The notes beneath the pieces were generated by a model, which was not told the DNA's origin, did no database searches, and was given only the letters and a program-made list of their open reading frames with translations. Position numbers and translations under genes: made by a program. A stretch of DNA of 64,000 nt from Poriferisodalis sp963663635 (lineage in GTDB: Bacteria; Actinomycetota; Acidimicrobiia; Acidimicrobiales; Poriferisodalaceae). Numbering within the stretch: the first letter of the stretch is position 1; every line of letters begins with the position of its first letter. Location: contig CAXXMY010000018.1 in the NCBI GenBank assembly GCA_963663635.2, positions 1 to 64,000 of the forward strand, read 5' to 3'. Positions 8,013-15,790 of this stretch are shown here, one piece after another.

Positions 8013-8947
8013 CCGACACCGATGCCCACAACGATCTCCTCGGGCAGCTGCGCCGCGCCGATCCCGTAAGAATCGACACCCTCCCGTCGTCGGCTGATCC
8101 GGGGCCAGCGCGCACGCTGGACGCGATCTTCGCCGACACCGACGTTCGGCCCCTGCCGCGGCGCGAGCGGCGCTACGCCACCCCGTACGTCGCAGACCGG
8201 CATCGTCGCTGGATCGGCGCAGCGGCAGCGGCCGCCGCGATCGTGGTTGCAGCAGCAGCGGGGATCGTCCTGTTTGACACCAGCACCGGTCGCGACGCGA
8301 CTGCCGCGGTGCATGACGCCGTGGCAACCACGATCGAGGTCAGCGATTCTGCGCTTTGGGAGACGTCGATCACGTTCGACTTCGACGACTTTGAAGCGCC
8401 ATGGCAACTCGCCATGGCGGGCAGCATGTCCGACGGCAACAACGAAGTCCGGTGGCTCGCATCGCCTGGTGTGCCCGACAGGGACATCCCTCCGATGGAA
8501 GCCGCGACCATGATCATCGTCGACGGCCAGGCATATCGCCTTGGCCCAGACGGAGCATGGGAGGGGCCGAGTCCCGCCTCGGCAGCCCCAATCCAGTCCA
8601 ATCTGACGTTCGGCGTGGCGATCGACGACCTCGGAGAGCTCTACGAGTTCACCTCAGTCGGCGACAGCGAGCTCAACGGGATCGCCGTGGCCCACTACCG
8701 AACCACCACAACCCCGGCCGGCGCCGGAGCGGGCATGTTGATGACGCTCGGCATGGGCCTGATGGCCGCCGGCCAAGAACCAACCGAACAACTCGACAGG
8801 GTCCAGCTCGACGTCTGGGTCGACGGTGACGACCTCATCCGCAGAGTGAGCTACAGCGCCGCCATCGACAGCACGGGCACCTTCACGGTCGTCACCGAAT
8901 GGAGCGGCTTCGGCGAAGCCCCGCCGATCACCGCGCCGCTCAACTGA
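8009..8947 (+). CDS. Membrane-anchored partner of ECF sigma factor, LppX/LprG-like outer domain
   Basis: 312 residues. Residues 1-65 are cytoplasmic and could contact the sigma factor, although no zinc anti-sigma motif (HxxxCxxC) is present. Residues 69-89 (IGAAAAAAAIVVAAAAGIVLF) form one membrane span. The outer part (about 90-312) has the pattern of LppX/LprAFG-type domains: a short alternating beta pattern, VDGQAYRLGPDGAWEG, and VQLDVWVDGDDLIRRVSYS. Such domains bind lipids in mycobacterial lipoproteins. Overlap with the sigma gene by ATGA and the usual ECF layout suggest an anti-sigma or envelope sensor role; that is inference from position. ATG 8009 is fixed by the overlap. Confidence 0.75.
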   Translation: MTDTDAHNDLLGQLRRADPVRIDTLPSSADPGPARTLDAIFADTDVRPLPRRERRYATPYVADRHRRWIGAAAAAAAIVVAAAAGIVLFDTSTGRDATAAVHDAVATTIEVSDSALWETSITFDFDDFEAPWQLAMAGSMSDGNNEVRWLASPGVPDRDIPPMEAATMIIVDGQAYRLGPDGAWEGPSPASAAPIQSNLTFGVAIDDLGELYEFTSVGDSELNGIAVAHYRTTTTPAGAGAGMLMTLGMGLMAAGQEPTEQLDRVQLDVWVDGDDLIRRVSYSAAIDSTGTFTVVTEWSGFGEAPPITAPLN

Positions 8948-8982
8948 GTCCACCTCGTTCCGGCTCATGCCGGATATCCGAC

Positions 8983-9175
8983 TCAGGGCTCGATCTCGGC
9001 GATGTCCGCCGAACGATCGTTCGGCATGGAGAACCTTGCTCCGTCTGCTGTCGCAGCGGCGTTAGTTGGTTCCAAAATGAAGACAATGAGCGCCAGTGAC
9101 ACTACGATTGCCAAGAACGCGGCAACCATAACTCGCACAGTGCGTTGCCACTGCGACGGCAACCACCAGCGGAGA
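8983..9175 (-). pseudogene. Fragment of small membrane protein, cut by IS630 remnant
   Basis: Reading leftward from the IS630 scar, the frame gives SLRWWLPSQWQRTVRVM, then a hydrophobic span (VAAFLAIVVSLALIVFIL) and a polar tail ending IAEIEP, stop at 8983. There is an internal ATG at 9129 that would make a 48-residue peptide starting at the membrane span. The basic, Trp-rich residues just before the span look like native protein continuing upstream, so I read this as the C-terminal end of a longer membrane protein whose 5' part was lost when the IS arrived. No family recognised. Confidence 0.4.
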
Positions 9176-9406
9176 CTAGTGGTGTGTCGCGGTTTTGGTT
9201 AGGGCAGTTCGGGCTCGTTTGACTTTGGTGATGATCTGGTCCGTTGCCTTGGTCCATTTCAGGGGCTTGGGGTCGTGGTTCGGGTGGGCGAGCCATGTGC
9301 GCACGGGCTCGGACTTGTGGGCTGAGACGTTGTCGGAGATGACGTGGACGTCGAGATGGCGGGGGGTGTGCAGGTCGATCCATTTGAAGAACGCGAGTTC
9401 TGTGAA
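9176..9406 (-). pseudogene. IS630-family transposase remnant (C-terminal, internally deleted)
   Basis: Seventy-six codons without a start: FFKWIDLHTPRHLDVHVISD, NVSAHKSEPVRTWLAHP, then directly NHDPKPLKWTKATDQIITKV and a short tail to TAG at 9176. The first part is the IS630 catalytic-core strand with its Asp-Asn (VISDN). The second is the extreme C-terminus, where such proteins read ...W(N)xxPxPxxWTKxxDxI. The 50 or so residues between them, including the catalytic Glu region, are missing; the deletion joins two similar-looking segments (TWLAHP and the usual TWxAHWN). The remnant is non-functional. No terminal inverted repeats could be recognised. Confidence 0.7.
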
Positions 9407-9460
9407 CTATCGAGGGCCTGCTGCGCTTGACGGGATGCCTCGATGTCGCTTCCCGCAAAA

Positions 9461-9925
9461 CTAAACCTGTTCACGTGCATCATCGCGCGTCGGTGTTCGA
9501 TAAGAGGATGTCGACTCTTTTCCGAGATAGAGCTCGTGGTCCCATCCGATATCGAGCGGATCACCTCCGGGCTCTTGGGGCAGGTTCTCACAATTACCAA
9601 TGAAACTTGACTCAATATCTGTGCTCGATAACACGTAGAGTTGCTCCCATTCTCCGAAGAGGGGCGGGGTGGATGGTCCGCGTCGCAATATGCGGCAGTG
9701 ATCCCTGAGCAATTGTAAGTGCTCAGAATATTCCTGATTCCGTACGACCCGATCGCGTGACAGCGTTGTTGCTGCTGGCACTTCTGCGTACAGCTCTTCC
9801 CCGAAGCCGCCGTGCACGTCGCGCCCATCTAGCCACCGACGCGTCAAGTGCCGGACGTGTGCGCGTTGCTGCGCTCCCACAGCTGCCTTGAGTGGCAGGC
9901 TGTACGGACGTGAACGCGGAGGCAC
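9461..9925 (-). CDS. Hypothetical protein
   Basis: An open frame of 154 codons with noticeably lower GC than its surroundings. The translation is acidic and aromatic in its second half (PLFGEWEQLYVLSSTDIESS, DPLDIGWDHELYLGKE) and ends with a charged tail. No domain recognised, no signal peptide or membrane span. The start is uncertain: the first residues (MPPRSRPYSLPLKAAVG) look unlike protein and the true start may be a downstream GTG. It is divergent from the YciI-like gene (start 9934), leaving almost no room for promoters if the longest form is used. It lies next to the IS630 scar, so it may be imported or a remnant. Confidence 0.4.
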   Translation of the reverse strand: MPPRSRPYSLPLKAAVGAQQRAHVRHLTRRWLDGRDVHGGFGEELYAEVPAATTLSRDRVVRNQEYSEHLQLLRDHCRILRRGPSTPPLFGEWEQLYVLSSTDIESSFIGNCENLPQEPGGDPLDIGWDHELYLGKESTSSYRTPTRDDAREQV

Positions 9926-9933
9926 TCGAACAC

Positions 9934-10356
9934 ATGCGCGTGATGGTGATGATCAAGGCCACCGCCGACGGCGAGGCGGGCGTGATGCCATCGACGGAGC
10001 TGCTCGAAGCGATGGGCAACTACAACGAAGAACTCGCGATCGCGGGCGTCATGAAGACGGGTGAAGGACTCTTCCCGTCTGTGAACGGCAAGCGAGTGGC
10101 CTTCGATGGTCCCAATCGCACAGTGATCGACGAGCCGTTCGACAACACGAGCGAACTCGTGGCCGGCTTCTGGATCTGGGAGGTGGCCGACATGGACGAG
10201 GCCATCGCCCGGATCAAGCGCTGTCCCAACCCGATGTCTGGTCCGAGCGAGGTCGAGTTACGGCCGATCTTCGAGATGGAGGACTTCGACGACGCCATGA
10301 CACCCGAACTCGCCGAGCAGGAAGACCGCCTGCGCGAGCAGACTTCGCAGCGCTGA
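9934..10356 (+). CDS. YciI-like (YCII-related/DGPF-domain) protein
   Basis: 140-residue member of the YCII-related family: MRVMVMIKATADGEAGVMPS at the start, ELLEAMGNYNEELAIAGVM, then GKRVAFDGPNRTVIDEPFDN (a divergent form of the DGPFxETKE motif), GFWIWEVADMDEAIARIKRC and EVELRPIFEMEDF. These are small dimeric ferredoxin-fold proteins; many sit beside ECF sigma factors or catabolic genes and most have no proven reaction. ATG 9934 follows GGAGG by 10 nt and removes an unlikely N-terminal extension. It is followed 15 bp later by the CnbZ-like gene and is probably co-transcribed with it. The ECF gene at 7383 is too far away to claim a link. Confidence 0.85.
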   Translation: MRVMVMIKATADGEAGVMPSTELLEAMGNYNEELAIAGVMKTGEGLFPSVNGKRVAFDGPNRTVIDEPFDNTSELVAGFWIWEVADMDEAIARIKRCPNPMSGPSEVELRPIFEMEDFDDAMTPELAEQEDRLREQTSQR

Positions 10357-10371
10357 CCAAGGAGACAACTC

Positions 10372-11121
10372 ATGCTCATTTCCAATCCCCGAGGCGGGTA
10401 CCAATTCCTCACTGGCATTTCCCCGTTCTCCAGCGGGGTCGTTGCCGACCCAGGGTTCGAAGTCGTGCACGCCACGCTGAGCGCCTACTTGCCATGGCGC
10501 GAGGGCTTCGAGCTGATCGACGCCCACCTGTCTGAGGTCGGGCGAGAGCGTCCGGCCCTTTGCGCGATCGAGCTCCGCTGCCCGGTTCCGTACTCCATGA
10601 CCGGCTTCATCGAGTTCAACGCCGGCTACGTCGAGCTGGTCCGATCATGGGACCTCTACGTCGACGAACACAATCCTTTGGCGCGCACCAACGTGGCCCC
10701 GGCCGAGCATCCGCCTGCGGAGCCAGTGCTCCACGCCTTCTCCTACACCATCGAAGCCACCGAGGATGCTCCGACGACGTTCGTGGTGTCAGGCGCTGGG
10801 GAGATTCCCGAGGCGACGCTGAACGACAACGCCATCATTCGCAAGGGCGAAACCGGGCCCGAGGCCATGCGCGAGAAAGCCAGCCATGTAATCGCCACCA
10901 TGGGTTCGCGTCTCGGGGCACTCGGTGCCAGCTGGGAGCTGGTCACCACCACGGACGTATACACGGTGTTCATGCACCAAGGGTTGCTGGAGGACTCGGT
11001 GATCCCTGACATGGGGCCAGCTGCTCGACATGGGCTGCGCTGGTACCGGTCGCGTCCGCCTGTCCACGATCTCGACTTCGAGATGGATGTGCGCGGGGTG
11101 CGGAGCGAGATCGCCGTATAG
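10372..11121 (+). CDS. RidA-superfamily protein resembling CnbZ (2-amino-5-chloromuconate deaminase-like)
   Basis: 249 residues, start ATG 10372 with AAGGAG 9 nt upstream. The sequence pattern (LISNPRGGYQFLTGISPFSS at the start, VVHATL, AIELRCPVPYSM, NPLARTNVAPAEHPP, FVVSGAGEIPE, MGPAARHGLRWYRSRPPV, LDFEMDVRGVR at the end) is that of the family often annotated 2-amino-5-chloromuconate deaminase (CnbZ), which is related to RidA/YjgF imine deaminases. The prototype removes ammonia from an aminomuconate in chloronitrobenzene breakdown, but most relatives occur without that pathway and probably act on other enamine/imine intermediates. The assignment is from memory of the family. It is paired with the YciI-like gene. 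Confidence 0.65.
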   Translation: MLISNPRGGYQFLTGISPFSSGVVADPGFEVVHATLSAYLPWREGFELIDAHLSEVGRERPALCAIELRCPVPYSMTGFIEFNAGYVELVRSWDLYVDEHNPLARTNVAPAEHPPAEPVLHAFSYTIEATEDAPTTFVVSGAGEIPEATLNDNAIIRKGETGPEAMREKASHVIATMGSRLGALGASWELVTTTDVYTVFMHQGLLEDSVIPDMGPAARHGLRWYRSRPPVHDLDFEMDVRGVRSEIAV

Positions 11122-11368
11122 AGCCGAGCGCACCTCGGCGAACAAGAACTCGGCATCCGCAAGCAAGCTGCTCATCGATGCCGGGTCGGCGACACCCCAA
11201 ACCGCTGGCCTGAAGCGGTATTCCTCGAACATTCGTTGTAAGTACGATCAGAGATCAGTGCCGGCCATCCCGAGTTGCCAGGCTTGATCGAGCGCCGCTG
11301 CACGAGCGCTGCTCCAGTGGCCCATGGCCCCAATTCGAAGCTGGCTCAACGCAGCTGCCGCGGCAGTC

Positions 11369-11705
11369 TCACTCCAGCGACACCAGTGAGGCCGCAATGT
11401 CACGTCGTGCGTGGAGGATGCGCCAGACATCAACCGAATCGGCCCGGTCGACGTAGAAGACGACGTAGGGAAACTCGGGTTCCATCATCCAATTGCGCAG
11501 CTCGGGTATGCCCAGTTCGTATGACCAACGCAACGAACCCGACGCGGGATGTTCGCTCAAGTGGGCGAACGCAGCTTCAATGTGGCGTTTGAGGATCAGC
11601 GATGAGCCTGTGGGCGATGTCCTCGCCAGCTTCAGCCAAGTAATGCGCCAAGGCAGCGTCGATGTCTGCGGCCGCGAGACGCCGAAGCTCGACCGGCTTG
11701 CTCAC
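11369..11705 (-). pseudogene. parE: ParE/RelE-type toxin, frameshifted
   Basis: Reading leftward from GTG 11705: SKPVELRRLAAADIDAALAH, YLAEAGEDIAHRLIAD, then a +1 shift, then LKRHIEAAFAHLSEHPASGS, RWSYELGIPELRNWMMEPEF, VVFYVDRADSVDVWRILHAR and a stop at 11369. This is a complete ParE toxin (about 110 residues, ribonuclease-like fold that in ParE targets DNA gyrase) once one base of the GG at 11593-11594 is removed. As given, the reading stops after about 42 residues. It overlaps the upstream antitoxin gene by 4 bp (GTGA), the usual antitoxin-first order. Loss of toxin with retained antitoxin is a common decay route, but a sequencing error at the doubled base is equally possible. Confidence 0.8.
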
Positions 11706-11983
11706 CGCCCGCTGGCCTCTGCAGTCTCCGGGCGGGCAGCGTCCGGTCTGGCAGCCTCAGAGGACAGCCGACGTCTCAACCGGTCAAAGTAGGCGTCGTC
11801 GGCCCGGACAGCGACGGGCGACGCCGCGCCCGCGAGGAGCGCTCCGCGCAGACGAGCACGATCTTGATCGCGGCGAATCAACTCGCGCACATACTCGCTG
11901 GCGGAGCCGTAGCGGCCGCCGCTGGCCTGTTCATCGGCAAATTCCTTGAGCTCTCCAGGCAGTGAGACATTCGTCGTCGCCAC
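11702..11983 (-). CDS. parD: ParD-type antitoxin (ribbon-helix-helix)
   Basis: Antitoxin of a type II ParDE pair, about 93 residues from GTG 11983. VSLPGELKEFADEQASGGRY with GSASEYVRELIRRDQDRARL is the classic ParD pattern: the first strand/helix binds the operator and the C-terminal part wraps the toxin. A longer frame reaches 12031 but the extra residues are unlike the family. Its stop overlaps the toxin start. ParD normally represses its own promoter, so the operator should lie in 11984-12056, just downstream of the ABC operon end. With the toxin frameshifted, it may be an orphan or may still protect against related toxins. Confidence 0.82.
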   Translation of the reverse strand: MATTNVSLPGELKEFADEQASGGRYGSASEYVRELIRRDQDRARLRGALLAGAASPVAVRADDAYFDRLRRRLSSEAARPDAARPETAEASGR

Positions 11984-12056
11984 ATGCACACGGTAGCCGC
12001 AGGATGGCAAAGTTTGCCAACGAGTGGTCATCGCGGCCGGGAGATCCCGTCAGCCG

Positions 12057-12833
12057 CTACTCGCTCAGCGCCGAGGCGAGAAGGGCGCGGGTGTAGACGT
12101 GCTGAGGGTTGTCGAACAGAGCGCTGGCTGCCTGTTGTTCCACGATCTCGCCCGAACGCATGACCGCGACGCGGTCCGCGAGGTGTCGGGCGACGCCGAG
12201 ATCGTGGGTGATGAACAGGTACGTGAGTCCATGGTCAGCCTTGAGCTGCTGGAGCAGGTTGAGCACACCTGCTTGTACCGAGACGTCGAGCGATGAAGTG
12301 GGCTCGTCGAAGATGATCATCGACGGCTCCCCGACCAGTGCCCGGGCGAGCACAGCCCGCTGGGCCTGACCGCCGCTGAGTTCGTGGGGGAGCCGGTCGC
12401 TCATCGCAGGACTCAGGTCGAGCGAGGCGATCATCTCGTTGGCGCGCTGTCGACGCTGGGCGCGATCAAGGCTGGTGTGAACGCGCAGAGGCTCTTCGAC
12501 TTGGCTCCCGACACGCTGGCGGGGATTCAGTGCGAGCAGCGGGTTCTGGGCCACCATCTGCATGCGGCTCCGAATCCGGCGTCGGTCCTGGCCCCGCAAT
12601 CCGACGAGCTCTGTGCCGCTGAAGCGGATGCTGCCTTGGGCCGGTCGAACGAGGCCCACCACGGCGTCTGCGAGCGTGGACTTGCCGGCGCCGGACTCCC
12701 CCACGACCGCGAGCGTCTCGCCTTCGAACACTTCGAGGTCAAGATCGCTAATGACCGTGATCGATCGCTTGCGGCCGGAGGCTCGGGTCGCGAAGTCCAC
12801 TCTCAGGCCCTGTATCGACAGCAGCGGGGTCAC
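12057..12833 (-). CDS. Peptide-type ABC transporter ATPase (DppF/OppF-like)
   Basis: Second ATPase of the operon, 258 residues from GTG 12833, which overlaps the stop of the first ATPase by 4 bp. Walker A is GESGAGKST, the Q-loop follows in MQMVAQNPLLALNPR, the ABC signature is LSGGQAQR, Walker B is MIIFDEPTSSLD and the switch His is in FITHDLGV. It lacks the C-terminal Cys-rich oligopeptide extension of typical OppF proteins (about 320 residues), so it is a short form ending soon after the nucleotide-binding domain (LLASALSE). It would pair with the ATPase at 12830-13777 to energise the two permeases upstream. It is the last gene of the operon, followed by the parD promoter region. Confidence 0.92.
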   Translation of the reverse strand: MTPLLSIQGLRVDFATRASGRKRSITVISDLDLEVFEGETLAVVGESGAGKSTLADAVVGLVRPAQGSIRFSGTELVGLRGQDRRRIRSRMQMVAQNPLLALNPRQRVGSQVEEPLRVHTSLDRAQRRQRANEMIASLDLSPAMSDRLPHELSGGQAQRAVLARALVGEPSMIIFDEPTSSLDVSVQAGVLNLLQQLKADHGLTYLFITHDLGVARHLADRVAVMRSGEIVEQQAASALFDNPQHVYTRALLASALSE

Positions 12834-13777
12834 ACCGGCGTCTCCACGAGGACACACGCTGCGGCGTGTCCGGGCTGCGCTGGCTTCACGGGCTGCACGG
12901 GGCGCAGGGCAGGCTGGTCGGTGCGACACCCGTCGCTTGCGTGGCGGCAACGGGGCGCGAAAGCGCAGCCCGGAATCTCGTCGCGGCCGTCGGGCACGCT
13001 TCCCGGAATCGAGGCCAGGTCCCCGCCGACGGCCTCGGGTCGCGGAACGGATTCGAGCAACGCCTGCGTGTAGGGGTGCGACGGTGCACCGAGCACCTCA
13101 TTGGTTTCGCCCGTCTCGGCGACTCGACCGGCGTACAGCACCATTACGCGGTCGCACACGCGTCGGATGGCGGCCAGATCGTGGCTGATGAGCACCACTG
13201 CGAGCTGGTGGCGGTGGCGAAGATCGGCGATGAGGTCCAGCACCTGGGCCTGAGTTGTGACATCGAGCGCCGTGGTGGGCTCATCGGCGATCAGCAGCTG
13301 AGGTTGTTGAGCCAGAGCCAGAGCAATCACCGCACGCTGTCTCATCCCTCCGGAGAATTCATGGGGATAGGCGCCCAACAGCCGCCTGGGCTCGACGAGT
13401 CCCGCTCGGGACAACAGATCGCACAGCACCTCTGGGTCGCGAGTTCCGGCGACGATCTGCAGCTGCCGACCGATGGTGAAGACGGGATTCAGGGCAGCCC
13501 CCGGATTCTGATAAACGAGCGCGGCTGCTGCCTGCAGCGTGCCGTCTGTGGGCATGTCCTCGCCGGACACGCGCATTGCGCCGCTCACGGACGCCGTGGC
13601 GGGAAGCAGACCGAGCAAGGCGCGAAACAGGACGGTCTTTCCGCAGCCAGACTCACCGACCACTCCCAGGATCTCGCCCCGTCGGACCTGCAGCGACACC
13701 CCACGGACAGCGCGAACCGGTCCGGCGGGCGGGTTGAACGTGACGTGCAGGTCGTCGACTTCCAGCAGCGCAGTCAT
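12830..13777 (-). CDS. Peptide-type ABC transporter ATPase (DppD/OppD-like)
   Basis: 315 residues from ATG 13777, which overlaps the permease stop (ATGA). Walker A GESGCGKT, Q-loop in LVYQNPGAALNPV, signature FSGGMRQRAVIA, Walker B LLIADEPTTALD and switch His LISHDLAAI are intact. The C-terminal oligopeptide-family domain is present with its cysteines (GCAFAPRCRHASDGC...), which in this family can bind an iron-sulfur cluster. Walker A reads GCGKTV rather than the usual GSGKS, but the key Lys and Thr remain. It works at the inner face of the membrane with the DppF-like partner. The same frame continues upstream into the permease only because that gene carries a frameshift. Confidence 0.93.
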   Translation of the reverse strand: MTALLEVDDLHVTFNPPAGPVRAVRGVSLQVRRGEILGVVGESGCGKTVLFRALLGLLPATASVSGAMRVSGEDMPTDGTLQAAAALVYQNPGAALNPVFTIGRQLQIVAGTRDPEVLCDLLSRAGLVEPRRLLGAYPHEFSGGMRQRAVIALALAQQPQLLIADEPTTALDVTTQAQVLDLIADLRHRHQLAVVLISHDLAAIRRVCDRVMVLYAGRVAETGETNEVLGAPSHPYTQALLESVPRPEAVGGDLASIPGSVPDGRDEIPGCAFAPRCRHASDGCRTDQPALRPVQPVKPAQPGHAAACVLVETPV

Positions 13778-14704
13778 TGCCGGTCGCCCCTGGTGCGGGG
13801 ATCGGTGACGTCTCGGATGACATCGCCGGCGAGGTTGAAGGCCATGGCCACGATCACGATGGCCGCTCCGGCGAAGCCGGCGATCCACCATTGGCCCGAC
13901 AGCACGTATTGGCGGCCCTCGGAGATCATGGTTCCCCAGTCCGCGGTGGGCCGGACGGGGTCCCAGCCCGACGAAGCTCAAGCCCGCCGCGGTGAGCACC
14001 GCCGCGCCCAGGTCGGCCGTCGCCTGCACCCACACGGGCGCCATGGCGTTCGGCACGATGTGCTTGGCGATGACGCGCCGGTTCGGCACGCCGATGGCCC
14101 TCACCGCCTTCACGAACGGCCGCTCGCGCAGGCTCAGCACGTGCGAGCGCACCAGCCGCGCGTACCACGGCCACCACGAGATCGCGATGGCGATAACCGT
14201 GTTGCGCAGGCTCGCGCCCAGCGCGGCCGCGATCAGCACGGCCAGCAGCAGCGGTGGGAACGCCAAGAACGTGTCGGTGATCCGCATCAGGATTTCATCA
14301 ACCCAGCGGCCGAAGTACCCGGCAATCGCGCCCACCACCACACCGATCACGACCGAAGTCACCACCACACCGACCGCCACCAGCAATGCAGCGCGCGCCC
14401 CGAACAGCACCCGGGCAAGCACATCGCGGCCCAGGTCGTCGGTGCCCAGCCAGTGAGACCAGCTCGGACCTTGCAGCCGAACCGGCAGGTCCGGGACGCC
14501 GCGGCCGGCGTCGGCATAGGGCGTCAGCCACGGGGCGAACACTGCCGCCAGCAAGAACAGCACGACAATCACCGTTGCGGCCATACCCAGCCGGCTTCGG
14601 GCGAAGTGCCACAGTGCGCTCCCCGGTGCCGCCACCCGGCTGCGGGCACGCCTCAAGCCGCCAAGTCCGAACCGGCGGGCGGGCGACTGCGGTTCGGAGT
14701 CCAT
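13774..14704 (-). pseudogene. Peptide-type ABC permease (DppC-like), frameshifted
   Basis: Inner-membrane permease of the binding-protein-dependent type. From ATG 14704 (overlapping the stop of the DppB-like gene): a membrane span (ATVIVVLFLLAAVFAPWL), HWLGTDDLGRDVLARVLFGA, further spans, and the permease loop (KAVRAIGVPNRRVIAKHIVPNA). After SFVGLG the frame shifts; the true C-terminus (RPTADWGTMISEG, SGQWWIAGFAGAAIVIVAM, NLAGDVIRDVTDPRTRGDRQ) is one base away and ends exactly at the ATGA overlap with the ATPase gene. Removing one base of the run at 13957-13960 (CCCC on the coding strand) restores about 309 residues. If the shift is real, the transporter would lack its last membrane span. Confidence 0.88.
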
Positions 14705-15726
14705 CAGCCGAGCTTCACTCGCGGATCCAGACGGGCCTGCACGAGGTCCAACGCCAGATTCACCAGCACGTACACAACCGTGACGGCCAGCGCAGCCGCG
14801 GTGATGACCGGGAAGTCGACTCGCACCACTGCGTCGGTGAGGTACTTGCCCAGTCCTGGCCACGCGAACACGGTCTCCACCAAGAACGCACTCGACACCG
14901 AGTACGCGAACGTCAGCCCGAGCACCGTCAAAGCAGGCAGCACGGCGTTCTTGAGGGCAAGGCGGCTCAGCACGGTGCGCCGAGGCACCTGGGCCACCGT
15001 TGCGGCCTCGATGTAGTCGCTGCCGAGCACTTCAAGCATCGAGCCCCGGATCAGGCGAATCGTCAGACCGAGGGGATAGGCGGCCATCACCGCGACCGGC
15101 AGTGCCAGATGAACCATCACGTCCGCAAAGTTCGACCAGCTGCCCGACAGCACCGAGTCGATGACAAAGAAACCCGTGATCTCGTCGAAATTCACCGACG
15201 CATCAGTGCGGCCTGCGAGGGGCAGCCACCCCAGCTTCGATGCGAACAGCAGCTGCAGCAGGAGAGCGCTCCAGAACACCGGCATCGACACGCCCGTCAC
15301 TGCGAACAGCCGAATGGATGTGTCGCTCATGCGGCTCTGACGGGACGCGGCCAAAACCCCAGCCGGGATCCCCACAACCATCGACAGCAACGTTGCTGCC
15401 AAGGCCAGCTCGAGGGTTGCTGGCAGGAACCTGCGCAAGTCCTGTGCGATCGGGCGCCTCGTCGCAAACGACACTCCCAGATCGCCCTGCAACAGGTCCC
15501 CCAGGTAGGACACGTACTGCGACGTCACCGGCGCATCGAGGTTCAGGTCTTGGCGCACCTGCTCGACCTGCTCCGGGCGGGCCCGCGCTCCCGCGTAGAG
15601 CTGGGCTGGGTCCGCCGGAACTATCCGCGAGATCACAAATGTGATGGTGACCACGCCCAGGATGACGAGCAGGCTGGTCGCCGCCCGACGCCGCAGGTAT
15701 CTGGTGCCGACACCGGCGCCGCTCAC
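14704..15726 (-). CDS. Peptide-type ABC permease (DppB-like)
   Basis: First permease subunit, 340 residues, about six membrane spans. The N-terminal span (SLLVILGVVTITFVISRIVP) is followed by the DppB-type outer region (ARPEQVEQVRQDLNLDAPV, then YLGDLLQGDLGVSFATRRPI), a conserved core from LPATLELALAATLLSMVVGI, the ATPase-contact loop SDYIEAATVAQVPRRTVLSR, and a C-terminal span before LDPRVKLG. Length and layout match DppB/OppB. Start and stop overlap or abut neighbours: TGATG with the DppC-like gene, and 64 bp from the decarboxylase upstream. With the DppC-like subunit it would form the membrane channel for the solute bound by the lipoprotein at 18397-20013. Confidence 0.94.
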   Translation of the reverse strand: MSGAGVGTRYLRRRAATSLLVILGVVTITFVISRIVPADPAQLYAGARARPEQVEQVRQDLNLDAPVTSQYVSYLGDLLQGDLGVSFATRRPIAQDLRRFLPATLELALAATLLSMVVGIPAGVLAASRQSRMSDTSIRLFAVTGVSMPVFWSALLLQLLFASKLGWLPLAGRTDASVNFDEITGFFVIDSVLSGSWSNFADVMVHLALPVAVMAAYPLGLTIRLIRGSMLEVLGSDYIEAATVAQVPRRTVLSRLALKNAVLPALTVLGLTFAYSVSSAFLVETVFAWPGLGKYLTDAVVRVDFPVITAAALAVTVVYVLVNLALDLVQARLDPRVKLG

Positions 15727-15790
15727 GGCGTTCGCTGCGCGTCAGCCGTCCCGATGCCTGAGCTCGGCAACGCCGGGATTGAGGCCACCG

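Noticed and set aside
11122..11368. Possible minus-strand gene start reading FRPAVWGVADPAS in 11122-11368
   Set aside because: Short, overlapping the CnbZ-like gene's 3' side, and no family recognised; left unannotated.
12866..15016. Very long plus-strand open frame (over 700 codons) opposite the ABC transporter genes
   Set aside because: It is the antisense shadow of a GC-rich operon; the minus strand carries clear Walker, signature and membrane motifs, and the plus-strand translation has none.
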